Assembly: GCF_900142275.1 (NCBI RefSeq)
Contig: NZ_FRAI01000012.1
Span: forward strand, 1-57,895
Reading direction: 5' to 3'
Length of the DNA stretch: 57,895 nucleotides
DNA from: Anaerobranca californiensis DSM 14826
GTDB taxonomy: Bacteria > Bacillota > Proteinivoracia > Proteinivoracales > Proteinivoracaceae
The notes beneath the pieces are model-generated. The model searched no databases. It was not told the DNA's origin and saw only the letters and a program-made list of their open reading frames with translations. This document shows positions 43,623 to 53,061 of this stretch, piece by piece; within the stretch, counting starts at the first letter, position 1; the number at the start of each line of letters is the position of its first letter. The position numbers were made by a program, and so were the translations under genes.

Positions 43623-45335
43623 ATGGAAACAGATGCTAAAGTATTGTTAGTAGCTATTAATACTAAATATTCCCATACCAATTTAGCTATCCGCTATCTA
43701 AAAAAAATAGCAGAATCTATAAATATACCAGTAAAAATTTTAGAAACTACAATAAATAATCCAATTGAAGAAATAATTCAAAAGGTATACGGAGAATATC
43801 CAGCAATAATTGGTTTTTCCTGTTATATTTGGAACATAGAAATTGTTTTAAAAGTTACAAGATCCCTTAAAGAACTTTTGCCACAGGTTAAAATTCTTTT
43901 GGGAGGACCGGAAGTTTCCTTTGAAAAAAAAGAATTTTTTTTAGAACACCCATTTATCGACTACATAATTAAAGGTGAAGGGGAACTGCCTTTTAAACAG
44001 CTTCTACAAGCTTTAGCGGAAAGTAGGAGTTTAGAAAACATCCAAGGGTTATTAACTCCTACTTTTGATAATGGTATTTCCCTTACTTTAGATTTAAATG
44101 AGATCCCTTTCCCTTATGAAGGAGAAGATCTAGATAACTTAAAAGGTCAAATAATCTACTATGAAGGAAGTAGGGGGTGTCCTTTTAACTGCTCTTACTG
44201 TTTATCATCTACTACAGAGGGAGTTCGTTTTTTAGATCCTCAAAGGGTTAAGAAGGAAATAGAAATTTTGGCTAAATATTCAAAGATGATAAAATTTGTG
44301 GATAGAACCTTTAATTGCCACAGCCAATTTACTATGGATTTATTGCGGTTTATTAGAGGGCTAGATACAGATACTACCTTTCATTTAGAAGTTTCAGCCC
44401 ATTTAATTACAGATGAAATACTAGCTATTTTCAAGGAAATGCCTATCAACAGAATTCAATTAGAAATAGGTGTTCAAACTACTAATACCCAAAGTATTAC
44501 TTCTATAGGTAGAAGGACAAATTTCCAAAGGTTAAGGGAAGTAGTAAAAAAGATAAACACTTTTAATAATATTCATCAACATTTGGATTTAATAGCAGGT
44601 TTACCCTATGAAGACTACCAATCCTTTACTAAATCCTTTAATGATGTAATGGAACTTCAGCCCCATAAATTGCAATTAGGATTTTTGAAACTCCTAAAAG
44701 GTTCAAAAATTAGAGATGAAAAAGAATTACATGGATATAAATTTAATTTTTTTCCACCTTATGAGGTATTAGAGAATAAATATATCTCATTTTCAGAGTT
44801 GACCAAGTTAAAACATATAGAACATCTTTTAGAAGTTTTCTATAACAGCCATAAATTTCAAAAATCTATGGAACAACTACACATAGAATTTGCCGATTAT
44901 TTTCAGGTTTATGAGGCATTATACCATTATTTTGTTCAAGAAGGTTTATTAGATAAAAATATAGCTCATAACCAACTTTATGAAGTACTATATAGATTTT
45001 ATAATATCTATGGACAAAATAAAGAACTATTTATAGACTTATTAAAATTTGACTATCTTTGTCATAGACGAACCCATACTTTACCCCAATTCTTTGGGGA
45101 AAGGGAAAATACAAAAGAAAAAGTTTTTGAATTTTTAAAAGTAAAGGAAAATATTACTAAATATTTGCCAAATTTCCAAGAAATTCGTCCTACAGAAATA
45201 TATAAACAGATTGTTGTAGAAAAATTTAACTATAATCCTTTAGACAAAAGCCCTAGACCAATCTATTTATTGTTTAATTACTCTTTGACTGAAGGGATTT
45301 TTGGTCATCCTAAAGTTTTAGAAATTGAATTATAA
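43623..45335 (+). CDS. B12-binding-domain radical SAM protein (DUF4080)
   Basis: About 570 residues. The N-terminal cobalamin-binding-like domain (VLLVAINTKYSHTNLAIRYL, IIGFSCYIWNIE, LLGGPEVS) is followed by a radical SAM core with CPFNCSYC and then a DUF4080 C-terminal domain. Members may act as methylases or tailoring enzymes; the reaction is unproven. ATG 43623 is preferred, nine bases after AAAGG; ATG 43614 directly abuts it. It lies 15 bases upstream of the ACT-PAS-AAA+ activator, likely the same transcript. Confidence 0.87.
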   Translation: METDAKVLLVAINTKYSHTNLAIRYLKKIAESINIPVKILETTINNPIEEIIQKVYGEYPAIIGFSCYIWNIEIVLKVTRSLKELLPQVKILLGGPEVSFEKKEFFLEHPFIDYIIKGEGELPFKQLLQALAESRSLENIQGLLTPTFDNGISLTLDLNEIPFPYEGEDLDNLKGQIIYYEGSRGCPFNCSYCLSSTTEGVRFLDPQRVKKEIEILAKYSKMIKFVDRTFNCHSQFTMDLLRFIRGLDTDTTFHLEVSAHLITDEILAIFKEMPINRIQLEIGVQTTNTQSITSIGRRTNFQRLREVVKKINTFNNIHQHLDLIAGLPYEDYQSFTKSFNDVMELQPHKLQLGFLKLLKGSKIRDEKELHGYKFNFFPPYEVLENKYISFSELTKLKHIEHLLEVFYNSHKFQKSMEQLHIEFADYFQVYEALYHYFVQEGLLDKNIAHNQLYEVLYRFYNIYGQNKELFIDLLKFDYLCHRRTHTLPQFFGERENTKEKVFEFLKVKENITKYLPNFQEIRPTEIYKQIVVEKFNYNPLDKSPRPIYLLFNYSLTEGIFGHPKVLEIEL

Positions 45336-45349
45336 AGGGTGATATATAA

Positions 45350-46909
45350 ATGAGGTGGAAAATTGAAACAAATGATAGGGTAGGCATGGTATTAGATGTT
45401 TTAAAAGTATTCAGTGATGCAAAATTAAGTATAGATGTCATGGAAGTTAAACCAAGGGAAATATTTCTAAAATTTAAATACCCTAATCCAGAAATTATTA
45501 AAGAAAAGTTACTAACAGAAAAAGATATTTTAAATATAGAAGAAATACCTCTCCTTCCAGTAGAAAAAAAAGAAAAACAACTAGTAGAAATTTTAGAAAC
45601 AGTAAGTGATGGTATTTTAGCAATAGATCAATATGGTAAAATCACAAGGATAAACTCCATGGCAGAAGAGATTCTCAATCTAAAAGGTAAAGAGGTTATC
45701 GGAAAAGACGTAGGAGATGTTCTCAATAAAAATGTACCCATGTTAACTACTTTAAGAACTGGAGAGGATTATGACAATAAAGAAATGAGTTTAATTATCA
45801 ATGGAAGAAGGGTACACTACATTACCAGTGGAAGGGCTATTAAAGGTGATAAAAATCAAGTATTAGGTGTTGTGGCTACCATGAAAGATATGGGAAAGGT
45901 CAGGGAAATGGTTTATTCTATCACCCAACCCAAAGCCATAACCTTTGAACATATTATTCACCATAGTTCTGTAATTGGTGATGTTATAGAATTGGCAAGA
46001 TTAGCTGCCATTTCCCATTCCACAGTCTTAATACAAGGGGAAAGTGGAACTGGCAAGGAACTATTTGCCAGGGCAATACACTGGACAGGACCGAGAAAGG
46101 ATAAGCCTTTTGTCCCTATTAATTGTGCAGCTTTACCTGATACCCTTTTAGAAAGTGAACTTTTTGGTTATCAAGGGGGTTCTTTTACTGATGCTAAAAA
46201 GGAAGGAAAACAGGGATTATTTGAATTTGCCAATGGTGGAACCCTTTTTTTAGATGAAATAGGGGAGCTTCCCGTTCATTTACAAGTAAAGTTATTAAGG
46301 GTACTACAAGAAGGTAAAATAAGAAGGATAGGGAGTAATGAAGAAACACCGGTAGATGTTAGAATTATCGCTGCCACTAATAGAGATTTAAAGGAAATGG
46401 TAAAGCAAAATCAATTTAGAAAAGATTTATTTTACCGCTTAAATGTCATTCCCATCAATATACCACCTTTAAGGGAAAGGCTAGAAGATATCATATTATT
46501 GGCCAAATATTTTCTGGAAAAATATAATCTAGTTACTGGTAAAAAAATTAAAGGGTTTGCACCGGAAACATTAGAGATTTTTAAAAATTATCATTGGCCT
46601 GGGAATGTAAGGGAATTAGAAAATGTAGTGGAAAGGGCGGTAATTTTAACACCTGAAAACTCATTAATTAAACCTCATGTTCTCTATATTGAAAAAGAAA
46701 ATAATTTAAAAACATCAATAGAAATAGATGAAAATAAATCCCTTAAAGCTCAGTTAGATATGTTGGAGAAAAAAATTTTAGAAGAAGTTTTAAAAAAATA
46801 TAAAACTACTAGAAAAATAGGAAAAGTTTTAGGATTATCCCATACAGGGGTACAAAAAAAACTAAAAAAATACAAATTGGAAACTGAAGTTTACAAAAAT
46901 GGAAACTAA
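45350..46909 (+). CDS. TyrR-like sigma-54-type activator with ACT and PAS domains
   Basis: Transcription activator of 519 residues. An N-terminal ACT-like region (residues 1-65), which usually binds amino acids, is followed by a PAS domain (about 75-190), an AAA+ domain (GESGTGKE Walker A, FLDEIGE Walker B) and a C-terminal TyrR-like helix-turn-helix (TRKIGKVLGLSHTGVQKKLK). The sigma-54 contact loop reads GSFTDA rather than GAFTGA, a variant known in other activators. It lies directly upstream of a strong sigma-54 promoter driving methionine gamma-lyase, its likely target. Confidence 0.88.
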   Translation: MRWKIETNDRVGMVLDVLKVFSDAKLSIDVMEVKPREIFLKFKYPNPEIIKEKLLTEKDILNIEEIPLLPVEKKEKQLVEILETVSDGILAIDQYGKITRINSMAEEILNLKGKEVIGKDVGDVLNKNVPMLTTLRTGEDYDNKEMSLIINGRRVHYITSGRAIKGDKNQVLGVVATMKDMGKVREMVYSITQPKAITFEHIIHHSSVIGDVIELARLAAISHSTVLIQGESGTGKELFARAIHWTGPRKDKPFVPINCAALPDTLLESELFGYQGGSFTDAKKEGKQGLFEFANGGTLFLDEIGELPVHLQVKLLRVLQEGKIRRIGSNEETPVDVRIIAATNRDLKEMVKQNQFRKDLFYRLNVIPINIPPLRERLEDIILLAKYFLEKYNLVTGKKIKGFAPETLEIFKNYHWPGNVRELENVVERAVILTPENSLIKPHVLYIEKENNLKTSIEIDENKSLKAQLDMLEKKILEEVLKKYKTTRKIGKVLGLSHTGVQKKLKKYKLETEVYKNGN

Positions 46910-46924
46910 AGTTTACGAACGTAA

Positions 46925-46952
46925 AATAGCCCAATGGGGCTATTTTTTTTTG
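46925..46952 (+). terminator. Terminator after the activator gene
   Basis: AATAGCCC, short loop, GGGCTATT, continuing into a run of eight or more T. Confidence 0.9.
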
Positions 46953-46988
46953 CTAAATAATAATTAAAAAATTATATTTAGTTATTAG

Positions 46989-47006
46989 TGGAAAGAAAAG
47001 TTTCCA
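46989..47006. promoter_or_regulatory. Candidate upstream activator site
   Basis: TGGAAA-N6-TTTCCA is a perfect inverted repeat. Its layout equals the TyrR box (TGTAAA-N6-TTTACA) with one base changed per arm. It lies 50 bases upstream of the sigma-54 promoter, the right zone for an enhancer. Binding by the adjacent activator is inferred. Confidence 0.6.
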
Positions 47007-47055
47007 GTTGCAATTATTTCTGTGAAAGAAAACCTTAATTTTAGGGATTTCAAAG

Positions 47056-47072
47056 TTGGCACGTACTTTGCT
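47056..47072 (+). promoter_or_regulatory. Sigma-54 promoter of the methionine gamma-lyase gene
   Basis: TTGGCACGTACTTTGCT matches the -24/-12 consensus TGGCACG-N4-TTGC(A/T) at every conserved position. The start site would be near 47083, about 85 bases before the gene. Confidence 0.88.
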
Positions 47073-47166
47073 TATATATAAAGTGCAGCAATTTAAAAAC
47101 CTTGGAATTGGGATGAAGATAAAAAGGTAGCATAATAGAAAAATAGAATGTAAGGAGGATGTTTTA

Positions 47167-48369
47167 ATGAAAAGGGAAGAAATTATGAAAAAAGGATTTA
47201 GTACCAAAACTATCCATGGTGGCCATGTTAAAGATGAAATGTATGGTGCATTAACAACACCTATCTATGCAACATCAACTTTTGTTTTTGATTGTGCTGA
47301 ACAAGGGGGAAGAAGATTTGCTTTAGAAGAAGGGGGTTATATTTATTCAAGACTTGGTAACCCAACAGTTACTGCAGTAGAAGAAAAATTGGCTATTTTG
47401 GAAAACGGTGAAGCTGCTATAGCTACAGCTTCAGGAATGGGTGCAATTACAGCAGCCCTTTGGACCCTTTTAAAGGCAGGGGATCACATAGTGGCAGATG
47501 ACACCCTTTATGGTTGTACCTTTGCATATATGGAACACGGTTTAACTAGATATGGTGTGGAAGTCACCTTTGTAGATGCTTCTAACCCTGAAAATGTTAG
47601 AAAAGCTATGAAAGAAAATACAAAGGTGGTATATATAGAAACTCCCGTTAACCCAAATTTAAAGGTAGTAGATATTGCTGAAATTGCTAAAATTGCCCAT
47701 TCCCAAGAAGGAGTTAAGCTAATAGTAGACAATACCTTTGCAACTCCATATTTACAACAACCCCTTACATTAGGTGCTGATATTGTAGTTCATTCTGCTA
47801 CAAAGTATTTAAATGGTCACGGTGATGTTATTGCCGGTTTTGTAGTAGGGTCCTTAGAATTTATTACCCAAGTACGTATATTTGGGGTAAAGGATATGAC
47901 TGGTGCTTCTTTAAGTCCCTTTGATGCCTTTTTAATTGATAGAGGGATGAAAACTTTAGATTTAAGGATGGAAAAACACTGTCAAAATGCCATGAAAATC
48001 GCAGAGTATTTAGCTAACCATCCTATGGTAGAAAAAGTTTATTATCCAGGATTAAAGGATAACCCATATCACCAGTTAGCGAAAAAGCAAATGAAATCCT
48101 TTGGTGGAATTATTGCCTTTGAAGTTAAAGGTGGTTTTGAAAATGGAAAAAAAGTTATCAACTCCGTCCAGCTATGTAAACTAGCTGTTAGCTTAGGGGA
48201 TGCGGAAACCTTAGTACAACATCCCCCTTCAATGACCCATTCCACATATACCCCAGAACAATTGGCAGCTGTAGGAATAAGTCAAGGTTTAATCAGAATG
48301 TCTGTTGGTTTAGAAAATGCAGAAGATATCATTGATGATTTAGAACAGGCATTAAGTCAAATTAAATAG
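47167..48369 (+). CDS. Methionine gamma-lyase
   Basis: PLP enzyme that splits methionine into methanethiol, ammonia and 2-oxobutyrate, 400 residues. It belongs to the Cys/Met metabolism family: PLP lysine in [19 protein letters not shown] at the start. The cysteine in [10 protein letters not shown] corresponds to the active Cys116 of gamma-lyases and favours this over cystathionine synthase. AAGGAGG lies upstream of ATG 47167; a shorter start at 47185 is possible. Transcription is from a sigma-54 promoter. The enzyme likely serves amino-acid fermentation. Confidence 0.9.
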   Translation: MKREEIMKKGFSTKTIHGGHVKDEMYGALTTPIYATSTFVFDCAEQGGRRFALEEGGYIYSRLGNPTVTAVEEKLAILENGEAAIATASGMGAITAALWTLLKAGDHIVADDTLYGCTFAYMEHGLTRYGVEVTFVDASNPENVRKAMKENTKVVYIETPVNPNLKVVDIAEIAKIAHSQEGVKLIVDNTFATPYLQQPLTLGADIVVHSATKYLNGHGDVIAGFVVGSLEFITQVRIFGVKDMTGASLSPFDAFLIDRGMKTLDLRMEKHCQNAMKIAEYLANHPMVEKVYYPGLKDNPYHQLAKKQMKSFGGIIAFEVKGGFENGKKVINSVQLCKLAVSLGDAETLVQHPPSMTHSTYTPEQLAAVGISQGLIRMSVGLENAEDIIDDLEQALSQIK

Positions 48370-48433
48370 TGAGGAATAATCGTTAAATAATAGTCCACAA
48401 TAGTATTATAGAAACTTATAAAGAGGGTTGGTT

Positions 48434-49114
48434 ATGAAGAAAATCATTATTGTAATACTATTGTGGCTCCTTTTTATATCACAAATTGCTGTAGCACATC
48501 AGGGAATATTTATAGATAAAACTATCAATGATATAGATAAAAGCTATGAAATTAAAGATATTGAAAAATCAACGGCGATATACGCCAGATTAACTGAAGA
48601 AAATAACATTCATTTTTACAGTTTTCAAGGTAAAAAAGGCCAAAATTTTTATTCACAAATAATGCTACCAAATACTGAAGGGGATAAGGAGCTTTTATTG
48701 GTTCAAATTCTCTTTGGGCCCTTTGAAGAAGCTAGGATATTAAAGGATTATACGGAAATTTTAGGTGATCAATACCGAGGGTATGTAATCCCACCTGGTA
48801 ATAACAGAACAAAATTTTTTGAACCTTTTACTCAAACAGCTTACATTAAAAAACAGCAATTTTCTCTGGAACTACCAACTGATGGCACTTACTATATTGC
48901 TATATTCAGCCCTGTGGGACAACAGGGAAGATATGTTTTAACTATCGGTAAAGATGAGGAGTTTGGTCTTAAAGAATTACTTGATTATCCTAAAACATGG
49001 TTTAAGGTTAATTATTGGTTTAACCCCATCAGACCCTTTGCTATTTTAGTTTTACTAGCCCTAATTATTTTTGGGTTAGTAAAACTAATAAAAGGGCTTA
49101 AAAAAATACTTTAA
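48434..49114 (+). CDS. Exported membrane-anchored protein of unknown function
   Basis: About 226 residues: an N-terminal signal peptide (hydrophobic, ending near VAHQG), an extracytoplasmic beta-rich domain with GTYYIAIFSP and GRYVLTIG segments similar to PPC-like domains, and a C-terminal membrane helix (FAILVLLALIIFGLVKL) with a basic tail. I do not recognise a family. ATG 48434 has GAGGG seven bases upstream. It follows the methionine gamma-lyase gene by 64 bases and may be read from the same promoter. Confidence 0.6.
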   Translation: MKKIIIVILLWLLFISQIAVAHQGIFIDKTINDIDKSYEIKDIEKSTAIYARLTEENNIHFYSFQGKKGQNFYSQIMLPNTEGDKELLLVQILFGPFEEARILKDYTEILGDQYRGYVIPPGNNRTKFFEPFTQTAYIKKQQFSLELPTDGTYYIAIFSPVGQQGRYVLTIGKDEEFGLKELLDYPKTWFKVNYWFNPIRPFAILVLLALIIFGLVKLIKGLKKIL

Positions 49115-49115
49115 C

Positions 49116-49163
49116 CAAATAAAATTACGTCGTAATTTCAAAGAATTACGGCGTAATTTTATT
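49116..49163 (+). terminator. Long hairpin before the germination operon
   Basis: Two 21-base arms (49116-49136 and 49143-49163) pair with a single G-U, with core ATTACG motifs. It is AT-rich with a T-containing 3' arm, so it probably terminates the upstream transcript. Confidence 0.65.
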
Positions 49164-49172
49164 TATATATGA

Positions 49173-49179
49173 ACATACT
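49173..49179 (+). promoter_or_regulatory. Candidate sigma-G/sigma-F -10 element
   Basis: CATACTA is a full match to the forespore -10 consensus. It lies 31 bases before the ger operon, where forespore control is expected. The -35 is poor (GCGTAA at about 17 bases upstream), so the call is moderate. Confidence 0.45.
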
Positions 49180-49210
49180 AAATATAGCTTAAGAAAGGAG
49201 GGGGAAGGAA

Positions 49211-50782
49211 TTGAAAATAGTAAAACCTAAAAAAGCAAATAAATCTACTAAAAAACCTCAAAAGCCTGTAGAAAAGGATCAAGAAAAGAATTTAATTCTC
49301 CCTGACTTACAAAAAAATATAAAAGTTCTAGAAGAAACTTTTGGAGATAATCTAGATTTTATTTTACGGGAAATGTTAGCAGGTAGTAAAGGAGAACTGA
49401 GTATAGCTGTAGCTTTTTTGGAGACCCTCGTAGATAAAGTTATGATAAGTGAATTTTTTTTGGAAAAATTATCTACATACAATTATGAAACAGATGTACT
49501 CCCTGAGGAAAAATTTAAGAACATCGAAAAAGTATTAAAAACTATCCCCGCTGCTTTAAATATAGAGGAAGAAGACAAATGGGAAGAAATTTTAAAATCT
49601 ATAGTTGTTGGTAAAGCGGTATTTTTAATCGATGGTTACCATAAAGCCTGGATCGTAGAAGCTAGGGCGTGGAAAGAAAGGGGGATTTCAGAACCACAAA
49701 ATGAAACGGTAGTTCATGGACCGAGGGAAGGTTTTGTGGAAGGTTTACAGACAAATATTGGATTACTTAGAAGAAGAATAAAAACCCATAACTTTATTGC
49801 TAAAACAGTTACAATTGGAACTACTTCCAGTAATGATGTGGTTATTTGTTATTTAAAGGGAGTGGCAGATGAAAGTTTAGTTGATGAAGTGGAAAATAAA
49901 ATAAAGGCTATAAATATCGAAGGTGTTATAAGTGATAATGTGATAAATGAGTTTATTGAAGGGACTCCCATCACACCTTTTAAACTTATTTCAACTACTG
50001 AAAGGCCTGATAAAATAGCAGGTAGTTTACTTGAAGGTAGAGTTGCAATTCTAACAGAAAATAGTCCTAATGTCATGATCGTTCCTACAGTTTTTTGGCA
50101 GTTTTTTCAGTCTGCGGAAGACTATTATGAACGTTTTCCAGTTGCAGCATTTAACAGAATAATTAGAATGATTTCCTTTATTTTTGTCTTATCTTTAACT
50201 GCCTTTTATGTAGCCATAGCTACTTATCATCAAGAAATGCTACCTACACAGCTAGCTTTAACAATGTCTGCTATCCGGGGGCCTGTACCTTTTCCTACTG
50301 TAGTTGAAGCACTGCTTTTAGAACTGGTTTTAGAAGGACTCCGTGAAGCAGGTTTGAGGTTGCCTAAAGCTGCAGGTCAAGCTGTTAGTATAGTTGGGGC
50401 ATTGGTAATGGGTCAGGCAGCAGTAGAAGCAGGTCTTGTTTCACCGCAACTGGTAATTATTGTAGCGGCATCGGGGGTATTTTCCTTTTTAATTCCTGAT
50501 TACTCCTTTGTAATTTCATTAAGGCTACTTAAATTTCTTTTAATTATTTTAGCCAGTATTTTAGGGATATTTGGCTTAATTATGGGATTGATGGGCATAT
50601 TTTTACATTTAAATGCCTTGGAAAGCTTTGGTGTTCCCTATATGTCCCCTGTGACTCCTTTCAAAAAGCGGGATATGAAAGATGTATTTATAAGGGCACC
50701 TTGGCCTCAAATGGGTAAAGAAGGGCCTAAAAAAGGTCCTCCAGAGAAAGGGGAGGAAAAAGAAAATGAAGCTGAAAATTAA
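49211..50782 (+). CDS. Spore germination protein, GerA/GerKA subunit
   Basis: The A subunit of a nutrient germinant receptor in the inner spore membrane, 523 residues. A hydrophilic N-terminal part (about 1-310, with GPREGFVEGLQTNIGLLRRR) is followed by about five membrane helices, including GPVPFPTVVEALLLELVLEG, and a charged tail (PKKGPPEKGEEKE). TTG 49211 follows AAAGGAGGGG. It overlaps the C-subunit gene by 17 bases; gene order is A-C-B, as in gerK-type operons. The germinant is unknown. Confidence 0.95.
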   Translation: MKIVKPKKANKSTKKPQKPVEKDQEKNLILPDLQKNIKVLEETFGDNLDFILREMLAGSKGELSIAVAFLETLVDKVMISEFFLEKLSTYNYETDVLPEEKFKNIEKVLKTIPAALNIEEEDKWEEILKSIVVGKAVFLIDGYHKAWIVEARAWKERGISEPQNETVVHGPREGFVEGLQTNIGLLRRRIKTHNFIAKTVTIGTTSSNDVVICYLKGVADESLVDEVENKIKAINIEGVISDNVINEFIEGTPITPFKLISTTERPDKIAGSLLEGRVAILTENSPNVMIVPTVFWQFFQSAEDYYERFPVAAFNRIIRMISFIFVLSLTAFYVAIATYHQEMLPTQLALTMSAIRGPVPFPTVVEALLLELVLEGLREAGLRLPKAAGQAVSIVGALVMGQAAVEAGLVSPQLVIIVAASGVFSFLIPDYSFVISLRLLKFLLIILASILGIFGLIMGLMGIFLHLNALESFGVPYMSPVTPFKKRDMKDVFIRAPWPQMGKEGPKKGPPEKGEEKENEAEN

Positions 50783-51857
50783 AATAGTTACTATTTGTTT
50801 ACTATTTTTTTTCCTTTTAAGTAATGCCGGTTGTTGGAGTAGAAAGGAATTGGAAGAATTAGCCTTTGTGCTAGCACTAGGTATAGATAAAGGGGATGAA
50901 GGGGAATTTATTTTATATGCTCAAATAGGTAAAGCTCAACAAGAAGCTGGTGGTGATGGGGAAGGTGGAGAAATAGTTGTAATAGAAGGGCGGGGTAAAA
51001 CAATAGTTCAAGCTTATGATCAAATGTTTGAAATAGCTAATAGGAGATTATTTTTAAGCCATGCCAGATTAGTGATTATAGGTGAGGAATTGGCTAAAAG
51101 TGGAATAAACAGGATGCTGGATTTTTTGCAAAGGGATATCAGAATGAGAAGTACTACTTTAATAGCAGTGGGACAGGGTGATGTAAAAGAAATTTTGGAA
51201 TCACAACCGGTTTTAGGGGGTATTACTGGTTTGGCTATAAAAGAGAGTATGTGGTTTAATTGGGAGAGGTCAAAGATTATAAGAAAAGAACTATATCAAA
51301 TGGTCAGAGATGTTAAAGAAGGGGATAGGGAATTGGTTCTACCAATCATTAGCATGGAAGGGGAAAATATCGCCATTAGGAATGCTGCCTACTTTCAAAA
51401 CACCACTATGAAAGGGATATTAGATAATAAACAAGTTTTGGGATTATTGTGGTTAGTAGGGGATGTAAGACATGGTTCTATCACTATTAATCCAAACCCT
51501 AGAGATCCAAGGTATATAACTTTAGAGTTAATGGATACGAAGGTTGAAATTAATCCCGTAGAAGGATCGAAAGGTTTAGTATTCCACATAAAGGTTGATC
51601 AACAATTAAGGGTCACTGATGATCAAACAAATTTAACTGTAACCCAGATAGAACAAGAGGTAAATAGATATATAAAAAATACTATTTTAGAAACAATTAA
51701 TTTAGCTAAGGAAGAAGGTATAGATTTTATTGGCTTTGGTAAAAGATATCGTAGAAAATACCCAAAAAAGTGGGATGAAGATAAGTGGACAAAAAAGTTT
51801 CAAGGAGCAGAGGTAATTATCAAAGTTAATTCTATAATCAACAGAGAAGAAAGATAG
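50766..51857 (+). CDS. Spore germination lipoprotein, Ger(x)C family
   Basis: C subunit of the germinant receptor, 363 residues. A lipoprotein signal ends in SNAGCW, with Cys lipid attachment, typical of GerAC proteins (CWSRKELEE). RGKTIVQAYDQMFEIANRRLFLSHA is a family landmark. The gene starts 17 bases before the A-subunit stop behind GAGGAAAA, so the two are coupled. It precedes the B subunit by 13 bases. Confidence 0.94.
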   Translation: MKLKIKIVTICLLFFFLLSNAGCWSRKELEELAFVLALGIDKGDEGEFILYAQIGKAQQEAGGDGEGGEIVVIEGRGKTIVQAYDQMFEIANRRLFLSHARLVIIGEELAKSGINRMLDFLQRDIRMRSTTLIAVGQGDVKEILESQPVLGGITGLAIKESMWFNWERSKIIRKELYQMVRDVKEGDRELVLPIISMEGENIAIRNAAYFQNTTMKGILDNKQVLGLLWLVGDVRHGSITINPNPRDPRYITLELMDTKVEINPVEGSKGLVFHIKVDQQLRVTDDQTNLTVTQIEQEVNRYIKNTILETINLAKEEGIDFIGFGKRYRRKYPKKWDEDKWTKKFQGAEVIIKVNSIINREER

Positions 51858-51870
51858 ATAGGGTGATAAA

Positions 51871-53061
51871 ATGAGAAAACTTGTGGTTGGCGAAGTCTAT
51901 ATCCTTTATATCAGTGTAGCATTAACTACAGCAGTGCTATTTTTGCCATTTTTAATTGCAGAAGTAGCACTGCAAGATTCTTGGTTAGCGGTAATTATAG
52001 GAACCTTTGTAGCACTACCTTTTTCCTTTTTTGCAGTTAGTTTAGCCATGAAATTTCCACAGAAAGGATTAGAGGAAATTTTAGAAGAGATTTTAGGGAA
52101 ATATCTTGGTAAAATGATAACTTTCCTTTATGCAGTGTTATTTATTTACACTAGTGCATTGGTAATCAGGCAATTAGAAGAATTTTTTGTTCTAGCTATA
52201 ATGCCAGAAACCCCTCCCCTAGCATTTAGAGTCCTTTATGTTTTAGTTTTAATGTTAGGGGTATATGAAGGAACCCTAGCTATAGTCAGGACTAATATTT
52301 ATATCTTTCCATTAGGGATGTTGGTGGTAGGTTTGGTTGTGGGGTTAGCCTCTACTAAAATGAGTTTTGATAATTTAACTCCTGTTTTTGTTATAGAATT
52401 AGAAAGAATTTTACAAGGAAGTTATTTAACAATAGGTTGGCTGTTACAATTTCCCTTCATTGTTTTAACAATTTTTAAGTATATTGAAAAGGCAAAACTC
52501 ACACCCAATGTCAAAAAGTTAGGACTGTTGTCAGTAGTAGTAACAGGGGTATCTTTGCTATTTGGGGCATTAGGGACCATAGCTGTTTTTGGTCCAAAGC
52601 AAACTGCCACTATGTTTTACCCTTCTTTTTCAATGGCTAGAACAATCTCAATAGGAAACTTTTTAGAAAATATAGAGATAACCTTTGTAGGGGTATGGGT
52701 GGCAGGAATGTACATATGTGCCACTGTCTATTGTTTTATGTCAATTCTTTTAGTAACCAGTGTATTAAAATTAAATGATTATAAAAAAATAGCCTTACCT
52801 ATCGCTGGGTTATTATTCTATTTACCCAGTATAGTGGCTAAAGATCTTTCCGGTTTATTTACAGCTTTAAGAGAAACTTTTCCCCTTTTAACTATTATCT
52901 TTGGCGGGATTTTACCGACAATCTTTTTGATTTTAGCGGGGATTATGAACAAAGGAATAAGTTCCCATAAGTTAACAGGAGAACAACAACAGGAGGAAGA
53001 AAATCAACCTACAAAAGGAAACTTTGGTGAGCCTAGCAGTGAAGGGGAAGATTTACCATAA
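51871..53061 (+). CDS. Spore germination permease, GerAB/GerKB subunit
   Basis: B subunit, an amino-acid-transporter-like protein with about ten helices, 396 residues; it is thought to bind the germinant. The start EVYILYISVALTTAVLFLPF and GYxxxx-like helix pattern fit the family. The C-terminus is an unusually hydrophilic tail rich in Gln and Glu (GEQQQEEENQ). Its stop overlaps the convergent FAD protein gene by nine bases. Confidence 0.94.
   Translation: MRKLVVGEVYILYISVALTTAVLFLPFLIAEVALQDSWLAVIIGTFVALPFSFFAVSLAMKFPQKGLEEILEEILGKYLGKMITFLYAVLFIYTSALVIRQLEEFFVLAIMPETPPLAFRVLYVLVLMLGVYEGTLAIVRTNIYIFPLGMLVVGLVVGLASTKMSFDNLTPVFVIELERILQGSYLTIGWLLQFPFIVLTIFKYIEKAKLTPNVKKLGLLSVVVTGVSLLFGALGTIAVFGPKQTATMFYPSFSMARTISIGNFLENIEITFVGVWVAGMYICATVYCFMSILLVTSVLKLNDYKKIALPIAGLLFYLPSIVAKDLSGLFTALRETFPLLTIIFGGILPTIFLILAGIMNKGISSHKLTGEQQQEEENQPTKGNFGEPSSEGEDLP

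Noticed and set aside
46912-46925. TTTACGAACGTAAA palindrome after the activator gene as a TyrR box
   Set aside because: Spacing between arms is two bases rather than six, and it overlaps the terminator region; the repeat at 46989-47006 fits better.
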